Positions 52,047 through 61,193 of a stretch of DNA of 64,000 bases are shown piece by piece. Source of the stretch: Nocardia carnea (lineage in GTDB: Bacteria; Actinomycetota; Actinomycetes; Mycobacteriales; Mycobacteriaceae); assembly GCF_029868325.1 (NCBI RefSeq), contig NZ_JARWNW010000192.1, positions 1-64,000 of the forward strand, read 5' to 3'. Both the position numbers and the translations under genes were made by a program. Numbering within the stretch: the first letter of the stretch is position 1; the number at the start of each line of letters is the position of its first letter. The notes beneath the pieces are model-generated. The model was given only the letters and a program-made list of their open reading frames with translations, was not told the origin of the DNA and ran no database searches.

Positions 52047-52835
52047 GTGCTGTCCGCCACGACCCTCGCTGCCCGGCCGGAGTTCACCGTGACCACCGTG
52101 AACTGCTGCTCCGACCACACCCACTTCTCGGCTCCGGAAGCCCGCGACGACCATCGGCTCGTACTCGTGCGCCGAGGCCGGTTCCGGCGAGAAGCCGACG
52201 GTGAACTCGCCGACCTGGACCGCACTGTCGGCTATATCGGCACACCGGGCGAGGAGGAAGGCTTCTCCCACCCGGCCGGCGGTGACGTCTGCACCGCGGT
52301 GACCATCGAGCCCAGCCTTCTGGAAAGTGAGGTGAGCTCGCGGGCTGTCTACGTCGATGCGCGTATCGAGCTCGCGCACCGCCGCATGCTCACCGCTGCC
52401 GTCGGCGGTGACATCGACTACGCGGCGACCGAGGAACTGGTCAGGCTCGTCGCACTCGCCGCCGAACAGCCGATCCCTCGGCCGCGCCCCGCCGACCGCC
52501 TGCTGGTCACCGCGGCCCGCGACGCCATCATCAACGGGGCGCCGGAGTCGGCCGGACTGCGGTCTCTGGCCGTATTGCTGCGGGTCTCGCCGTATCGGCT
52601 CAGCCGGGTGTTCTCACAGCACATGGGAGTGTCGCTGACCCGCTACCGCAACCGGATACGAGTCGGACAGGCGCTCGACCGGATCACCGACGGAGAAACC
52701 GGCCTCGCCGACCTCGCCGCCCACCTCGGCTTCGCCGACCAGGCCCACCTGACCCGCACCGTCCGCGAACACCTCGGCCACACCCCCACCGCCCTGCACC
52801 GACTACTGACCCCCACCCTCCCACCGTGCCGCTGA
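52047..52835 (+). CDS. AraC-family regulator
   Basis: 262 residues from GTG at 52047. The N-terminal domain (about 1-150) has a cupin-like beginning (FTVTTVNCCSDHTHFSAP), and the C-terminal 100 residues contain the two AraC helix-turn-helix units (GLRSLAVLLRVSPYRLSRVF and GLADLAAHLGFADQAHLTRTV). It is divergent from the SRPBCC gene. The N-terminal Cys pair near 20-21 may sense metals or redox, which is speculative. Confidence 0.9.
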   Translation: MLSATTLAARPEFTVTTVNCCSDHTHFSAPEARDDHRLVLVRRGRFRREADGELADLDRTVGYIGTPGEEEGFSHPAGGDVCTAVTIEPSLLESEVSSRAVYVDARIELAHRRMLTAAVGGDIDYAATEELVRLVALAAEQPIPRPRPADRLLVTAARDAIINGAPESAGLRSLAVLLRVSPYRLSRVFSQHMGVSLTRYRNRIRVGQALDRITDGETGLADLAAHLGFADQAHLTRTVREHLGHTPTALHRLLTPTLPPCR

Positions 52836-52851
52836 AAAGCGCGGTTCCACT

Positions 52852-52950
52852 GTGGTCGGGCATGTCTTCGACGCCGGCCACGATCTCGCCGAGGAAGTGC
52901 CCGACGAGATGGCCGACGTCCTCTTGCCGTTCCTGGCCACGCACCGATAG
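52852..52950 (+). pseudogene. Alpha/beta-hydrolase C-terminal remnant
   Basis: The frame from 52852 to the TAG at 52948-52950 reads VVGHVFDAGHDLAEEVPDE then VLLPFLATH, which is the final His-containing segment (DAGHxxxEExPxxV) of an alpha/beta hydrolase. The catalytic Ser and the core are absent, so only the tail remains just after the AraC gene. Confidence 0.6.
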
Positions 52951-53042
52951 CCGCACCCGGCCGCCGAGGTCGGCTATCTCACGCCCGGCACACCGCCGGA
53001 TCGACGGAGGCAGTCCCGCGAGAGGAGAGGGCCGACAAAGCG

Positions 53043-53474
53043 CTACTGGTCGTCGGGAAAGGCACGGCGGTTTCGCTTGGTGATGCCGCGCCGCTTCTTC
53101 GCGGCGATGCGACGTTCCTTCGCGCCGCGCGACGGCTTGGTGGCGCGGCGCGCGGGCGGCGGGGCGGCAGCAGCGTCACGCAATAAGGAGGCCAGGCGTT
53201 CGCGGGCGGCCGACCGGTTCTGCAGCTGTGCGCGGTGCTCCGAAGCGGCGATCGTGAGCACCCCGTCGACCAGGCGGCCGGCCAGGCGATCGAGCATCCG
53301 GGTGCGCAGCCGTTCCGGCACGGAGGGCGAGTTGGTGAGGTCGAACGACAGCTCGACCCGGCTGTCGGTGGTGTTGACGTGCTGCCCGCCCGGGCCGGAC
53401 GAGCGTGAGAACCGCTCGCGCAACTCGGATGCCGGGATCACCAGCGTCCGAGTCACGATCAGGTCTGCTGCCAT
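53043..53474 (-). CDS. arfB: Peptidyl-tRNA hydrolase ArfB/YaeJ-like (GGQ protein)
   Basis: 143 residues with the class I release-factor motif: SSGPGGQHVNTTDSRVEL contains GGQ at residues 29-31. The C-terminus is a basic Lys/Arg tail (RRATKPSRGAKERRIAAKKRRG) that in ArfB enters the mRNA channel of stalled ribosomes. Size and arrangement match ArfB, which hydrolyses peptidyl-tRNA on ribosomes without a stop codon. Confidence 0.93.
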   Translation of the reverse strand: MAADLIVTRTLVIPASELRERFSRSSGPGGQHVNTTDSRVELSFDLTNSPSVPERLRTRMLDRLAGRLVDGVLTIAASEHRAQLQNRSAARERLASLLRDAAAAPPPARRATKPSRGAKERRIAAKKRRGITKRNRRAFPDDQ

Positions 53475-53555
53475 GATCCGACGCCGTCTTTCCGATTCAC
53501 CAGTCCACTATCCCAGGTGGCCGAATGGTGACCCGGGCCCACGGACAGGGCGACG

Positions 53556-54161
53556 TCAGGCAGGGGCGCCGAGCGGCGGGTGTTCGAGCACGCGGGGCTT
53601 GTACTCGACTAGCTGGATGCTGCCGTCGAAGGTGCGGTGCTCGATCATTTCGAGGGCGACGTCCGGATAGCCGTCGTAGATGCGTTCCGCACCCGTGGCC
53701 CCGGTGATCACCGGGAACATCACGACCCGGAAGCGGTCGACGAGTCCGGCTCGTAGCAGCGACCGGCTCAGGCTGAGGCTGCCGATGGTAGTGAGCAGCC
53801 CCGAGCCACTCGACTTCATAGCGCGGACCGTCTCGACGGCGTCGTCGCGGACCAGCGTGGAGTTGGCCCATGTCAGTGGGTCTTCGAGCGAGGAGGAGAA
53901 CACCACCTTGGTCGCTTGCGTGAGCTCATCGACGGACGCCTCTTCTTCGGGCCTGAACTCGTCTTGACCACTCGGGACCTGGCCGGCGGCGAAGCCCGAC
54001 ATCAGGCGGTAGGTGTTCGCTCCCATCAGGTGGGTGGCCTCGGGCTGCTCACCGAGCCACGCGAGGTATTCCGGACCCTCGAGGCCCCAGAACCCGGGCC
54101 ATCCTTCTCCCGACGCATAGCCGTCGAGAGAGGTGATGAAGTCGACGAGAAGCTCCCGCAT
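53556..54161 (-). CDS. Dihydrofolate-reductase-family protein (RibD C-like)
   Basis: 201 residues. DFITSLDGYASG (start), TKVVFSSSLEDP (central), and the NADPH-binding GLLTTIGSLSLSRSLLRAGLVD with IEHRTFDGSIQLVEYKPR end are characteristic of RibD-C/DHFR-like reductases of unknown substrate. A second, related member is encoded about 300 bp further (54449-55015) in the same direction, but the two are only distantly similar. No riboflavin gene is nearby. Confidence 0.88.
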   Translation of the reverse strand: MRELLVDFITSLDGYASGEGWPGFWGLEGPEYLAWLGEQPEATHLMGANTYRLMSGFAAGQVPSGQDEFRPEEEASVDELTQATKVVFSSSLEDPLTWANSTLVRDDAVETVRAMKSSGSGLLTTIGSLSLSRSLLRAGLVDRFRVVMFPVITGATGAERIYDGYPDVALEMIEHRTFDGSIQLVEYKPRVLEHPPLGAPA

Positions 54162-54340
54162 AGCTGTGTCCTTTCTACGGTGTCACGAGCTTGGACCGGC
54201 CGGGAGCCATAAAATCATCGGCCGCGCCATGAGGCGACGAGAAACCCCGGGTAGGTGCTGTTGGCCATCAGGCAGCCACGCCGCGCATCGGCTTCGGCCG
54301 GGGCCTCGAGGAGCATGCGCAGTGCGTCCAGGGCCCGTGG

Positions 54341-54421
54341 AGTGTCGTCTTCCTCGCCAGTCCGCAGGCCTCCTACGTAACCGGCGCAGTGCTGCCGATC
54401 GACGGCGGATACGGCGCATAG
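54341..54421 (+). pseudogene. SDR C-terminal remnant
   Basis: The plus-strand reading VVFLASPQASYVTGAVLPID then GGYGA ends in TAG at 54421: the classical C-terminus of SDRs (FLASxxASYVTGxxLxxDGG). No further SDR motif lies upstream; the space between the two DHFR-like genes is decayed sequence. Confidence 0.7.
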
Positions 54422-54448
54422 TGCGTCCGCAGGGCGGGGCCGGTTGCG

Positions 54449-55015
54449 TCAGTCGCGTTTCGCCTCGTAACGCAGCAGGACCGTACCGCAGGGAAAGGTG
54501 CGGTTCTCCAACAGTCGCAGCGATATCCATGACGGCAACGCCGGGAAGAACGGAGTGCCGCCGCCCACGGCGGTCGGCGCGATCACCAGCCGATACTCGT
54601 CCACCAGACCGGCCTGCACGATCGGTGCGGCCAGCGTCGCGCCGGCCACCTCCAGCCTGCCGTCGGTTTCGGCTTTCAGTTTCCGCACCACCTCGACCGG
54701 GTCGCCGCGTTCCAGACGGGAGTTCCAATCGACCGACTCCAGGGTGCGTGAGAACACGACCTTGGGCATATCGCGCCAGATATGGGCGAAGTCGACGATC
54801 ATAGGGGTGGCGTCCGGGGCCTTGTCCGCCGTCGGCCAGTACGCGGACATGAGTTCATAGAGCCGCCGCCCGTAGAACGCCAGGGCGGTCTCGCGCTCGA
54901 AGTCGTTCCAGTACTGGTGCAGTTCTTCGCTCGGATCGCTCCAGTCGATGCTGCCTCGAGCATCGGCGATGTACCCGTCCACCGAGACATTGAAGCCATA
55001 GATGAGTGTGCCCAT
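54449..55015 (-). CDS. Dihydrofolate-reductase-family protein (RibD C-like)
   Basis: 188 residues from ATG at 55015 (55048 is an alternative start). GFNVSVDGYIADARGSIDW at the start, YGRRLYELMSAYWP, PKVVFSRTLESV and the end LLENRTFPCGTVLLRYEA follow the YwjB/YyaP-type DHFR-like pattern, with GGGTPFFP near the Rossmann-like loop. It should bind NADPH. The preceding 330 bp (55016-55343) hold no convincing gene. Confidence 0.88.
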   Translation of the reverse strand: MGTLIYGFNVSVDGYIADARGSIDWSDPSEELHQYWNDFERETALAFYGRRLYELMSAYWPTADKAPDATPMIVDFAHIWRDMPKVVFSRTLESVDWNSRLERGDPVEVVRKLKAETDGRLEVAGATLAAPIVQAGLVDEYRLVIAPTAVGGGTPFFPALPSWISLRLLENRTFPCGTVLLRYEAKRD

Positions 55016-55343
55016 GGAGATCAGACTGCACCGGACGGCGAAACTCATCGCGGCGCCACACGAGATCTCGTCGAATCCTTACAGAAGGGGCGCGCCCACT
55101 GGTCGCCGATCCACCCGTGCCCGCAGACACCGGCCTCATCGGCCGCCACCGATCTGCGCTCGGAGAGTATTGTGTCGGTAACCAAAGACTTTCACCACGG
55201 CGGATATTCGCTCCCATTGGGTGTGGCTCCGCCCGACCGATCAGTTCTCGAGATCCATCCGGCGCGGTCGCCATCCCAGGCGTGGCAGGGATGAACACGG
55301 TGCAGAATCGGCGGACAACCGCTGAGAAACCTGGAGGACCACC

Positions 55344-55712
55344 ATGAGAAGCACGGCAATCGCTGCGGTCCGGATCGTCCTTGCCGCCGCCTCGGTTTCG
55401 GTTTTCGCCACCGCGATCGGCGCCGGTGCGGCCCACGCCGCGCCTGAGGACTGTACGGTCACGCGGGATCTGTTCGGCGCGACGGCAACCTGCCGCGACT
55501 ACAACGAACCCGCGGGGCGGGAATACTCGCTCATAGTCGAGTGCTACGGCCTGCACACCCAGCCGTTCGCCTTTCCGCTACCGGCCTTCGGCCACTACCA
55601 GGGCTCGTGGAGCGGTTCTTTCAGCCCGTCCGGACACGGCTCGGCTTCGTGCCTCGGCCCCATCACGATCGGAACCAGCACGAACGCCTACGTCAAGATC
55701 TATCGGTACTGA
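55344..55712 (+). CDS. Small secreted protein
   Basis: 122 residues, with a signal peptide ending at AAHA|AP (residue about 32) and a mature domain of about 90 residues with four Cys (in DCTVTRDL, TATCRDY, VECYGL, SASCLGP), likely two disulphides, and many Tyr/Gly. This is typical for small exported beta-rich proteins of Nocardia. Function unknown. Confidence 0.8.
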   Translation: MRSTAIAAVRIVLAAASVSVFATAIGAGAAHAAPEDCTVTRDLFGATATCRDYNEPAGREYSLIVECYGLHTQPFAFPLPAFGHYQGSWSGSFSPSGHGSASCLGPITIGTSTNAYVKIYRY

Positions 55713-55869
55713 ACGTAGGCGGCATCGGTGAACCCCGTGGTCATCGATCGGCGGAACCTGATATCGGCCCGCGCATGCCGGATTTGCCGGCGGACAGCCG
55801 CTCACGCCGATCCGGCAATCCCGTTCCGAACCGCGCCGCGATGATGGGCCGGCCCACCCGACAGGCGGC

Positions 55870-56163
55870 CGATCTCCTCGTCCGGAAACGGTGCACTCCG
55901 GCTGGTTTGGCCGGCGACCGTCGGTCAGGATGTTCTCGAAATGTGCGCCGAGGTGCAGCAGGCCACGGCCGTTCAGGAACGCGATGCCGGCGGCCAGTTC
56001 CTGCGACCTCCAACAGCGCCGGCTTCCCGCCGATACCGGCGCCCATCGGCACCGCCGCATCCACGAGTTCACGCAACCCGTGATCGCTGTACAGCGCCAG
56101 GGCTGCGGAGACGGCGCCGTGGGAGTGCAGGCGCGCCGCCCGAGCGGGCGTAACGGCATTCAT
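55870..56163 (-). pseudogene. Protein-kinase-like gene with large internal deletion
   Basis: The start, MNAVTPARAARLHSHGAVSA through VPMGAGIGGKPALLEVAG, is the beginning of a conserved actinobacterial kinase-like protein. About 10 codons later, in another frame, LAAGIAFLNGRGLLHLGAHF and ENILTDGRRP appear: the catalytic-loop HxDxxxxN region (here HLGAHFEN). All sequence normally between (some 200 residues) is missing, and the DFG part after it is degenerate. Catalytic His-Asp-Asn is altered, so it is dead. Confidence 0.65.
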
Positions 56164-56203
56164 CGAAAGCCTCGGGCTACGCCCGCTCGTCCGTTGTGCC
56201 CGG

Positions 56204-56527
56204 TCAGCCGTCTACATTGCTCACAGCCGATACTCCGCATCGGCCGAACTCGTGGCTGCTCTTCTCGTCAGGGGCGAGCCTGGTCGTCCAATTACCGCAC
56301 CCGTTCTCCGCCGGATACACCGTCACACCCTGTGTCGAATTGCAGCGGTTGTGGAAATAGACCGTGGTATGCATGATGCCCTCTTCGTACGAGTAGGCAA
56401 TGCAATCGTCTACGCCTCTTTCGGCCGACGCAGTGCCGGTCGCCATACCGAGACCGGCCGCAACGAAGGCCGCCACTGCAACAATTTTCGAAACGAATGG
56501 TTTCCACACAAAATGTTCATTCGACAC
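56204..56527 (-). CDS. Small secreted Cys-containing protein
   Basis: GTG at 56527 (AGGA upstream) gives 107 residues; GTG at 56509 is also possible, and longer starts add a non-secretory stretch. The signal sequence runs through VAVAAFVAAGLGMATGTASA and the mature protein has four Cys (DDCIAY, NRCNST, NGCGNW, GRCGVS), matching spore-associated/alpha-amylase-inhibitor-like small beta proteins. The region 56528-56921 upstream shows no other gene. Confidence 0.7.
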   Translation of the reverse strand: MSNEHFVWKPFVSKIVAVAAFVAAGLGMATGTASAERGVDDCIAYSYEEGIMHTTVYFHNRCNSTQGVTVYPAENGCGNWTTRLAPDEKSSHEFGRCGVSAVSNVDG

Positions 56528-56921
56528 GGAATGATCCTGCGGGCTCCCGGAGACTTCTGTCAACTGGAGAGCAGATATCCGGCGCGAGCTACCCCCTTCT
56601 ACGCCAACAGATGTCGTGCTGACAGTAAGAACGGCGAACTCGCACGTCACCTCGACGCCACCCCCGCCACCGGCCGGATTCACCGCGGCCGACATTCCGC
56701 GATAACCGATCCCATCAACTTTGTTTACGGGAGCTGCCGACTGGGTAATAAACACCGGGCCGGTCTATAGATTCTGCCACTTGCTGACGGGTCGAGGGAC
56801 CCGAGAATTCGGCGAGAACCTATTTCTCCACCGAGTCATTATGTCGGTCATGGGCATTGGACCCGGGTGTTATTCCTCGATTGTTGCGGCACTTACCGGA
56901 TAGCATCTTCCAGCACCCGCG

Positions 56922-57350
56922 TCAGAGGCCGATCCGCTGCAATTCGACAACGGGAATGACCCGGTCGGTCTTGCGCTGGTATTCGCCGAACTGGGGCTGC
57001 ACGGCGACCTGCTTGGCATAGATTTCATCACGCTCGGCCCTGGGCAGTACACGGGCGACAACCGGGAACGTCTCAGTGCCGTACTCGACGGTGGTGTTCG
57101 GGTTGGCCGTCAGGTTGTGGTACCAGGCGGGATGCTTCGGGCTGCCACCCAGGCTGGCGAAGACGAAGATCCGGTCGCCCTCGACATAGGGAACCAGCGG
57201 CGCGATGCGTTCGATACCCGATTTGGCGCCGATGTGATGCACAAGGATGAGCGGAAACCCTTCGAAGGTGCCGCCGACGGTGCCGCCCTTCTCCCGGAAC
57301 TCGCTGATGACCTGGCTGTTCATCTCGATGATCTCGTTCGCATCTGGCAT
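56922..57350 (-). CDS. Deazaflavin (F420)-dependent nitroreductase, Ddn family
   Basis: 142 residues with the split-barrel pattern of Ddn/FDOR-A proteins: ILVHHIGAKSGIERIAPLVP, VFASLGGSPKHPAWYHNLTANP and VEYGTETFPVVAR are close to the mycobacterial consensus. The KxPAWYxNLxxNP block is the F420-binding hallmark. Reduces quinones or nitro compounds with F420H2. It is divergent from an AraC regulator at 57437. Confidence 0.93.
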   Translation of the reverse strand: MPDANEIIEMNSQVISEFREKGGTVGGTFEGFPLILVHHIGAKSGIERIAPLVPYVEGDRIFVFASLGGSPKHPAWYHNLTANPNTTVEYGTETFPVVARVLPRAERDEIYAKQVAVQPQFGEYQRKTDRVIPVVELQRIGL

Positions 57351-57436
57351 GGTTCGACCATATGCGGTACACGTTGAATGGTTCGATAGCTGAATTGGCC
57401 AGAAACATATCTGTTTGTCGCACTATCATCGATCGT

Positions 57437-58402
57437 ATGGACATTCTTGCGGACATCCTCGCGATCGGCGGTGTCCGTGGTAGCGCGGGTGCGCGCATCG
57501 AGGCGGGCGGCACGTGGGGGATCTCCTGGGGCGCACGCTGCACTGCGGCCTTCTATGCCGTCACCTCGGGCACCGCATGGTTGTGTCTGCCCGGCGAGGA
57601 AGCACAACAGCTGATGCCCGGCGATGTGGTGCTGTTGCCGAGCGGTGTCGAGCACGGGCTGAGCAGTGCACCCGGCGTGCCGCTGGCCCCGTGCGGCGAC
57701 TGCGGTGGCGATGCGGCGATGGCGGAGGGCAGTGTGTTGCGCCTGGGTGCCGGTGTAGTACAGACGCATATCCTCGGCGCGGGTTACGAATACGACCCCA
57801 CGGTGTCGACGCAGGTGATGACCTCGTTACCGCAGGTTCTGCACATCAGGGCCGACAACGGCGGCACCTGCCTCGACGACACCGTCCGGCTGCTGTCACG
57901 GGAGCTGGCCTACCCGCAGATCGCGACCGCATTCGTCCTCAACCATTTGGTCGACATCCTGTTGGTGCAGTTGCTGCGGGTCTGGTCGGCGAAACGCCCG
58001 GACGAGGCGCGCGGATCCTGGCTCGGCGTGCTGGCCGACCCTGTGGTCAGCGACGCGCTCACCAGGCTCCATCGGGAGCCCGCCCGGGGTTGGACCATCG
58101 AGTCACTCGCTGCGGAGCTGACGGTCTCCCGCAGCACGCTGACGCGGCGATTCCGCGCCGTGACCGGCGCCGCGCCGGCCGACTACCTGACGCAGTGGCG
58201 GATGGATCTGGCCGCGGTCCGCCTGCGCGACACCGACGACACCCTCGACAGCATCGCCCGCTCGGTCGGCTACACCTCGGTCTATGCGTTCAGCCGAGCT
58301 TTCCGCCGGACACGTTCGCAGGCTCCGGGGCAGTTCCGAACAGCGGTCCGGGCGAACGGGCGCGTCCCGATACCTACGCATGGCGGCGTCACCGACCAAT
58401 GA
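57437..58402 (+). CDS. AraC-family regulator with cupin_6 domain
   Basis: 321 residues from ATG at 57437. The N-terminal cupin_6-like sensing domain has WGISWGARCTAAFYAVTSGTA, LCLPGEEAQQLMPGDVVLLP and the CGDCGGD stretch, while the two C-terminal HTH units are SLAAELTVSRSTLTRRFRAV and SIARSVGYTSVYAFSRAF. It is divergent from the Ddn-type gene and is its probable regulator. The Cys motif CGDC near residue 96 may bind a metal. Confidence 0.9.
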   Translation: MDILADILAIGGVRGSAGARIEAGGTWGISWGARCTAAFYAVTSGTAWLCLPGEEAQQLMPGDVVLLPSGVEHGLSSAPGVPLAPCGDCGGDAAMAEGSVLRLGAGVVQTHILGAGYEYDPTVSTQVMTSLPQVLHIRADNGGTCLDDTVRLLSRELAYPQIATAFVLNHLVDILLVQLLRVWSAKRPDEARGSWLGVLADPVVSDALTRLHREPARGWTIESLAAELTVSRSTLTRRFRAVTGAAPADYLTQWRMDLAAVRLRDTDDTLDSIARSVGYTSVYAFSRAFRRTRSQAPGQFRTAVRANGRVPIPTHGGVTDQ

Positions 58403-58520
58403 TGTAGGCGGCGCCGCCGGGCTGCTGCTGCGCAGGCGATACAGGCGCGGCGGCACAGGAACAATCTGCTCTGGGAAGCCGGGGTTTACCGACGGTGGCG
58501 GGCCAGGCACCCTCTCGATC

Positions 58521-58949
58521 ATGTCTCGACAGTTTCAGGTTGTCATCGACTGCCACGATCCGGATCGAATGGCCGCCTTCTGGTCTGCGGCCCTGGACTA
58601 CCGGGTCGATCCGGTTCCGGACGACTACGACAATTGGATGGACTACCAGATAGGTCAGGGGTTCGCGGAGAACGAAAGGGTCCGCTTTGCCGCGATCTAC
58701 AACCCGGAAGGGCCGGAGCGGCTGAGTTTCCTGGGGGTGCCGGAATCCAAAACCGTCAAGAACCGCTTGCATCTCGACATTCAGGCGACGTTTCCGGATG
58801 ACTCGCCCGCTCGTAGGATCGAGCGGGTCGACACGCTGGTGGCCGAACTGCGCGGCCTCGGTGGCACTGCGCAGCGGACGGGCCGCGAGCGCGGCCAATA
58901 CTTCGTAACCATGACCGATATCGAGGGCAACGAATTCTGCGTGCATTGA
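58521..58949 (+). CDS. VOC-family protein
   Basis: 142 residues: FQVVIDCHDPDRMAAFWSAAL, RLHLDIQATFPDD and YFVTMTDIEGNEFCVH are the standard elements of glyoxalase-like domain_6 proteins, in which the DIEGNEFCVH end carries the last metal-ligand Glu. No clear ribosome site; ATG at 58521 fits the family start. Function unknown. Confidence 0.88.
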   Translation: MSRQFQVVIDCHDPDRMAAFWSAALDYRVDPVPDDYDNWMDYQIGQGFAENERVRFAAIYNPEGPERLSFLGVPESKTVKNRLHLDIQATFPDDSPARRIERVDTLVAELRGLGGTAQRTGRERGQYFVTMTDIEGNEFCVH

Positions 58950-59049
58950 TCCTGGCCGACCGGCTGCGGAAATAGCGTTGCCGGGGCTCCGGGACGGTCG
59001 ATAGGGTGTCGCGGTTTTGCCCATCCGATTCGAAGGAGCCGGACAACCG

Positions 59050-59538
59050 ATGGAACCTGTCACCGAACGAGAGATCAGAGCGTCGTTCGTCAACTGTTCG
59101 AAAGGAGATGCCAAACGCCTGACGGTCCCGCCCGACCTGGCGACCCGCCCGTGGGACGATCTGGACTTCCTGGGCTGGACCGATCCGGGGTTACCGGGTC
59201 GCGCGTATCTGGTGCTGCCCGAGGCGGACGGTCTCGCCGGGATCGCGCTGCGCTATGAGACCGGCGGGCCGCGCCGGACGCAGATGTGCACCGTCTGTTC
59301 GACCACCCACACCAACGGTGGAGTCGTATTGATGACCGCCCGCAAGGCCGGTGAGGCGGGCCGGCGCGGGAACTCCACCGGCACCTATATGTGCGGTGAC
59401 CTCTGTTGTTCGCTGTACGCGCGGCATGTGATGACGCCGGCGCTGGGTCGCGCCTACCGCGACGACTACGACCCCGCCGACCGCATCCACCAGATCCGGC
59501 AGAACGTGACCGCGTTCCTCGGCCGGGTCCGCGCCTGA
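59050..59538 (+). CDS. FusB/FBP-domain protein with treble-clef zinc finger
   Basis: 162 residues from ATG at 59050 (an upstream TTG start is possible), AAGGAG in front. The C-terminal half has the four Cys of the FBP zinc finger (C80-x2-C83 and C115-x3-C119), with the characteristic MTARKAGEAGRRGNSTGTYM between. FBP/FusB proteins bind elongation factor G and rescue it from fusidic acid; here the N-terminal helical part is also present, so an EF-G-related or ribosome-rescue role is likely. Resistance has not been shown for this group. Confidence 0.88.
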   Translation: MEPVTEREIRASFVNCSKGDAKRLTVPPDLATRPWDDLDFLGWTDPGLPGRAYLVLPEADGLAGIALRYETGGPRRTQMCTVCSTTHTNGGVVLMTARKAGEAGRRGNSTGTYMCGDLCCSLYARHVMTPALGRAYRDDYDPADRIHQIRQNVTAFLGRVRA

Positions 59539-59880
59539 TCACCGCCTGACGATGCGCAACGAGAGAAAGAGGTTGTGGCCCATGCGCCGACACTCGAGAC
59601 CGAATTCGCGGGCGACTCCGGATTCTTCGCCCGGGCAGGAGAATCCGGAGCTGTCCCTCTCCTCCCCGGCCGGGACGGACCGGCCCCGAACGGTCCGTGC
59701 CGGCCGAGGAGGAGCGCAGCGTTCGACCTTTGATCGAGAGGCGAGATCCTCGTAGGAGGGGCCCGCTGACGTGAATGCGAGGCGCTGCCCGGCCCGCGGT
59801 GAGTTGCCGCTATGTCGCCGCGACGGTGAGGTCGCAATCCCGCCAGCTCCGGGACCTGCGGCTTCATACCGTCGGTCGAT
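59539..59880. other. 340-bp gap, no supported gene
   Basis: Contains only Arg/Pro/Ser-rich open frames without ribosome sites. It should include the promoter of the MFS gene. Confidence 0.5.
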
Positions 59881-61113
59881 GTGAGAACCGAACCCACCAC
59901 AGAACCACACGCCGGCAATCGACTGCCGGGCTCCGTAGTACTGTTCCTTTCGCTCGCCGCCGCGCTCGGCACCTCCACGATCTATCTACTGCAGCCCGCG
60001 ATAGCAGAGGTGGCGCACTCTCTGGGCGCACAGATCGCCGCCGTCGGTCTTGCGCTCGCGTGCGGACCCGCCGGATACATGGCGGGGCTGGGCCTGCTCG
60101 TACCGTTGGTGGATCGCTTCCCGCCCGGGCGGGTGCTCGCGATCCAGTTCGCGGTCATGTCGGGTGCGCTGGCGGCGTGTGCCGCGGTGAGTGCGGTCTG
60201 GGCGCTGGGAATGTTGACGGGTGTGGTCGGAACATTATCGGCGGTGGGCGCGGGCCTGAGCTCCGTGGCCGGCCGATTCGCTCCGCCGCGGCGGCGGGCG
60301 ACGATCCTGGGCATTGTCACTGCCGGGATATCGGCGGGAATATTGGCCGGCCGGATCGCCGGCGGTTGGCTTGCCGAGGAGATCGGCTGGCGTGGCGTGC
60401 TTCTCGTTTTCGCGGTGGGTTGTGCCGTACTCGCTGCGGCCTGCGTGCTGGTACTGCCGGCCGCGCAGGGTGTGGGCGGGCGTGGCTATGTCGAAACCCT
60501 CCGCTCGCTGCCTGGGCTGTTCGTGCGGTACGCCCAGCTCAGGGTTGCCGCGATATGCGGCGCGATCTGGTTTTTCGCGTTCTGCGCGGTATGGGCGGGG
60601 CTCGCGGTCGCGCTCTCGAAGCCCCCGTTCTCGTACACCGCGGAGCAGATCGGCCTGTACGCGGCGGCCGGGCTCTCGGGCATCCTTGCGACCCGGGTAG
60701 CCGGAGCCTGGACCGACCGGGTGGGCTCCGGCCGGGTGATCCCGGTGGGACTTTCACTGGCCGGAGTCGCCACAGCCATCATGGCGTTCACGCTCACCGA
60801 CACCGTGGTGACGCTGGTCTGCCTGGCACTTTTCGACGCGGGCCTCTTCGCTGCACAGGTGGCGAACCAGAGCACGGTGCTCGCGATCGACCCCACCGCG
60901 CCGGCGCGGTTCAACAGCGCGTACATGCTCGTGTATTTCGTCGGCGGCAGTCTCGGTTCGGCCGTCGGAGCGGCGGTTGTCGATTGGTTCGGCTGGGCCG
61001 CAACGGCTTCGCTCGCCGCGGCTGCCATCGGGATCGCCGCCGTGATCGTCGTGATCACATCCCTGGGCTCGGGCCGACGGACGACCGGCACCGTGGCGAC
61101 CTCTGTCCCCTGA
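59881..61113 (+). CDS. MFS transporter
   Basis: 410 residues from GTG at 59881, with 12 hydrophobic segments. The loop after helix 2 (PLVDRFPPGRVLA), ISAGILAGRIAGGWLAEEIGWR and AGAWTDRVGSGRV match the CynX/NimT-YbfB-like or drug/H+ antiporter group of the MFS. Convergent with the DUF6069-like gene, separated by a strong hairpin. Substrate unknown. Confidence 0.92.
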   Translation: MRTEPTTEPHAGNRLPGSVVLFLSLAAALGTSTIYLLQPAIAEVAHSLGAQIAAVGLALACGPAGYMAGLGLLVPLVDRFPPGRVLAIQFAVMSGALAACAAVSAVWALGMLTGVVGTLSAVGAGLSSVAGRFAPPRRRATILGIVTAGISAGILAGRIAGGWLAEEIGWRGVLLVFAVGCAVLAAACVLVLPAAQGVGGRGYVETLRSLPGLFVRYAQLRVAAICGAIWFFAFCAVWAGLAVALSKPPFSYTAEQIGLYAAAGLSGILATRVAGAWTDRVGSGRVIPVGLSLAGVATAIMAFTLTDTVVTLVCLALFDAGLFAAQVANQSTVLAIDPTAPARFNSAYMLVYFVGGSLGSAVGAAVVDWFGWAATASLAAAAIGIAAVIVVITSLGSGRRTTGTVATSVP

Positions 61114-61144
61114 GCGTCGAAATCATCTCCCCTGCCTTCGGCGA

Positions 61145-61183
61145 CCGGAAGGGCTCGCACCTCTCGGATGCGGGCCCTTCCGG
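61145..61183. terminator. Bidirectional terminator between convergent genes
   Basis: CCGGAAGGGC (61145-61154) pairs perfectly with GCCCTTCCGG (61174-61183), with an inner CGCA/TGCG stem. It lies between the MFS gene and the convergent membrane-protein gene. Confidence 0.8.
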
Positions 61184-61193
61184 TTCGTGCAGA

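Noticed and set aside
55016..55343. Possible small gene between the DHFR-like and secreted-protein genes
   Set aside because: Frames are Arg/Pro-rich and lack start signals.
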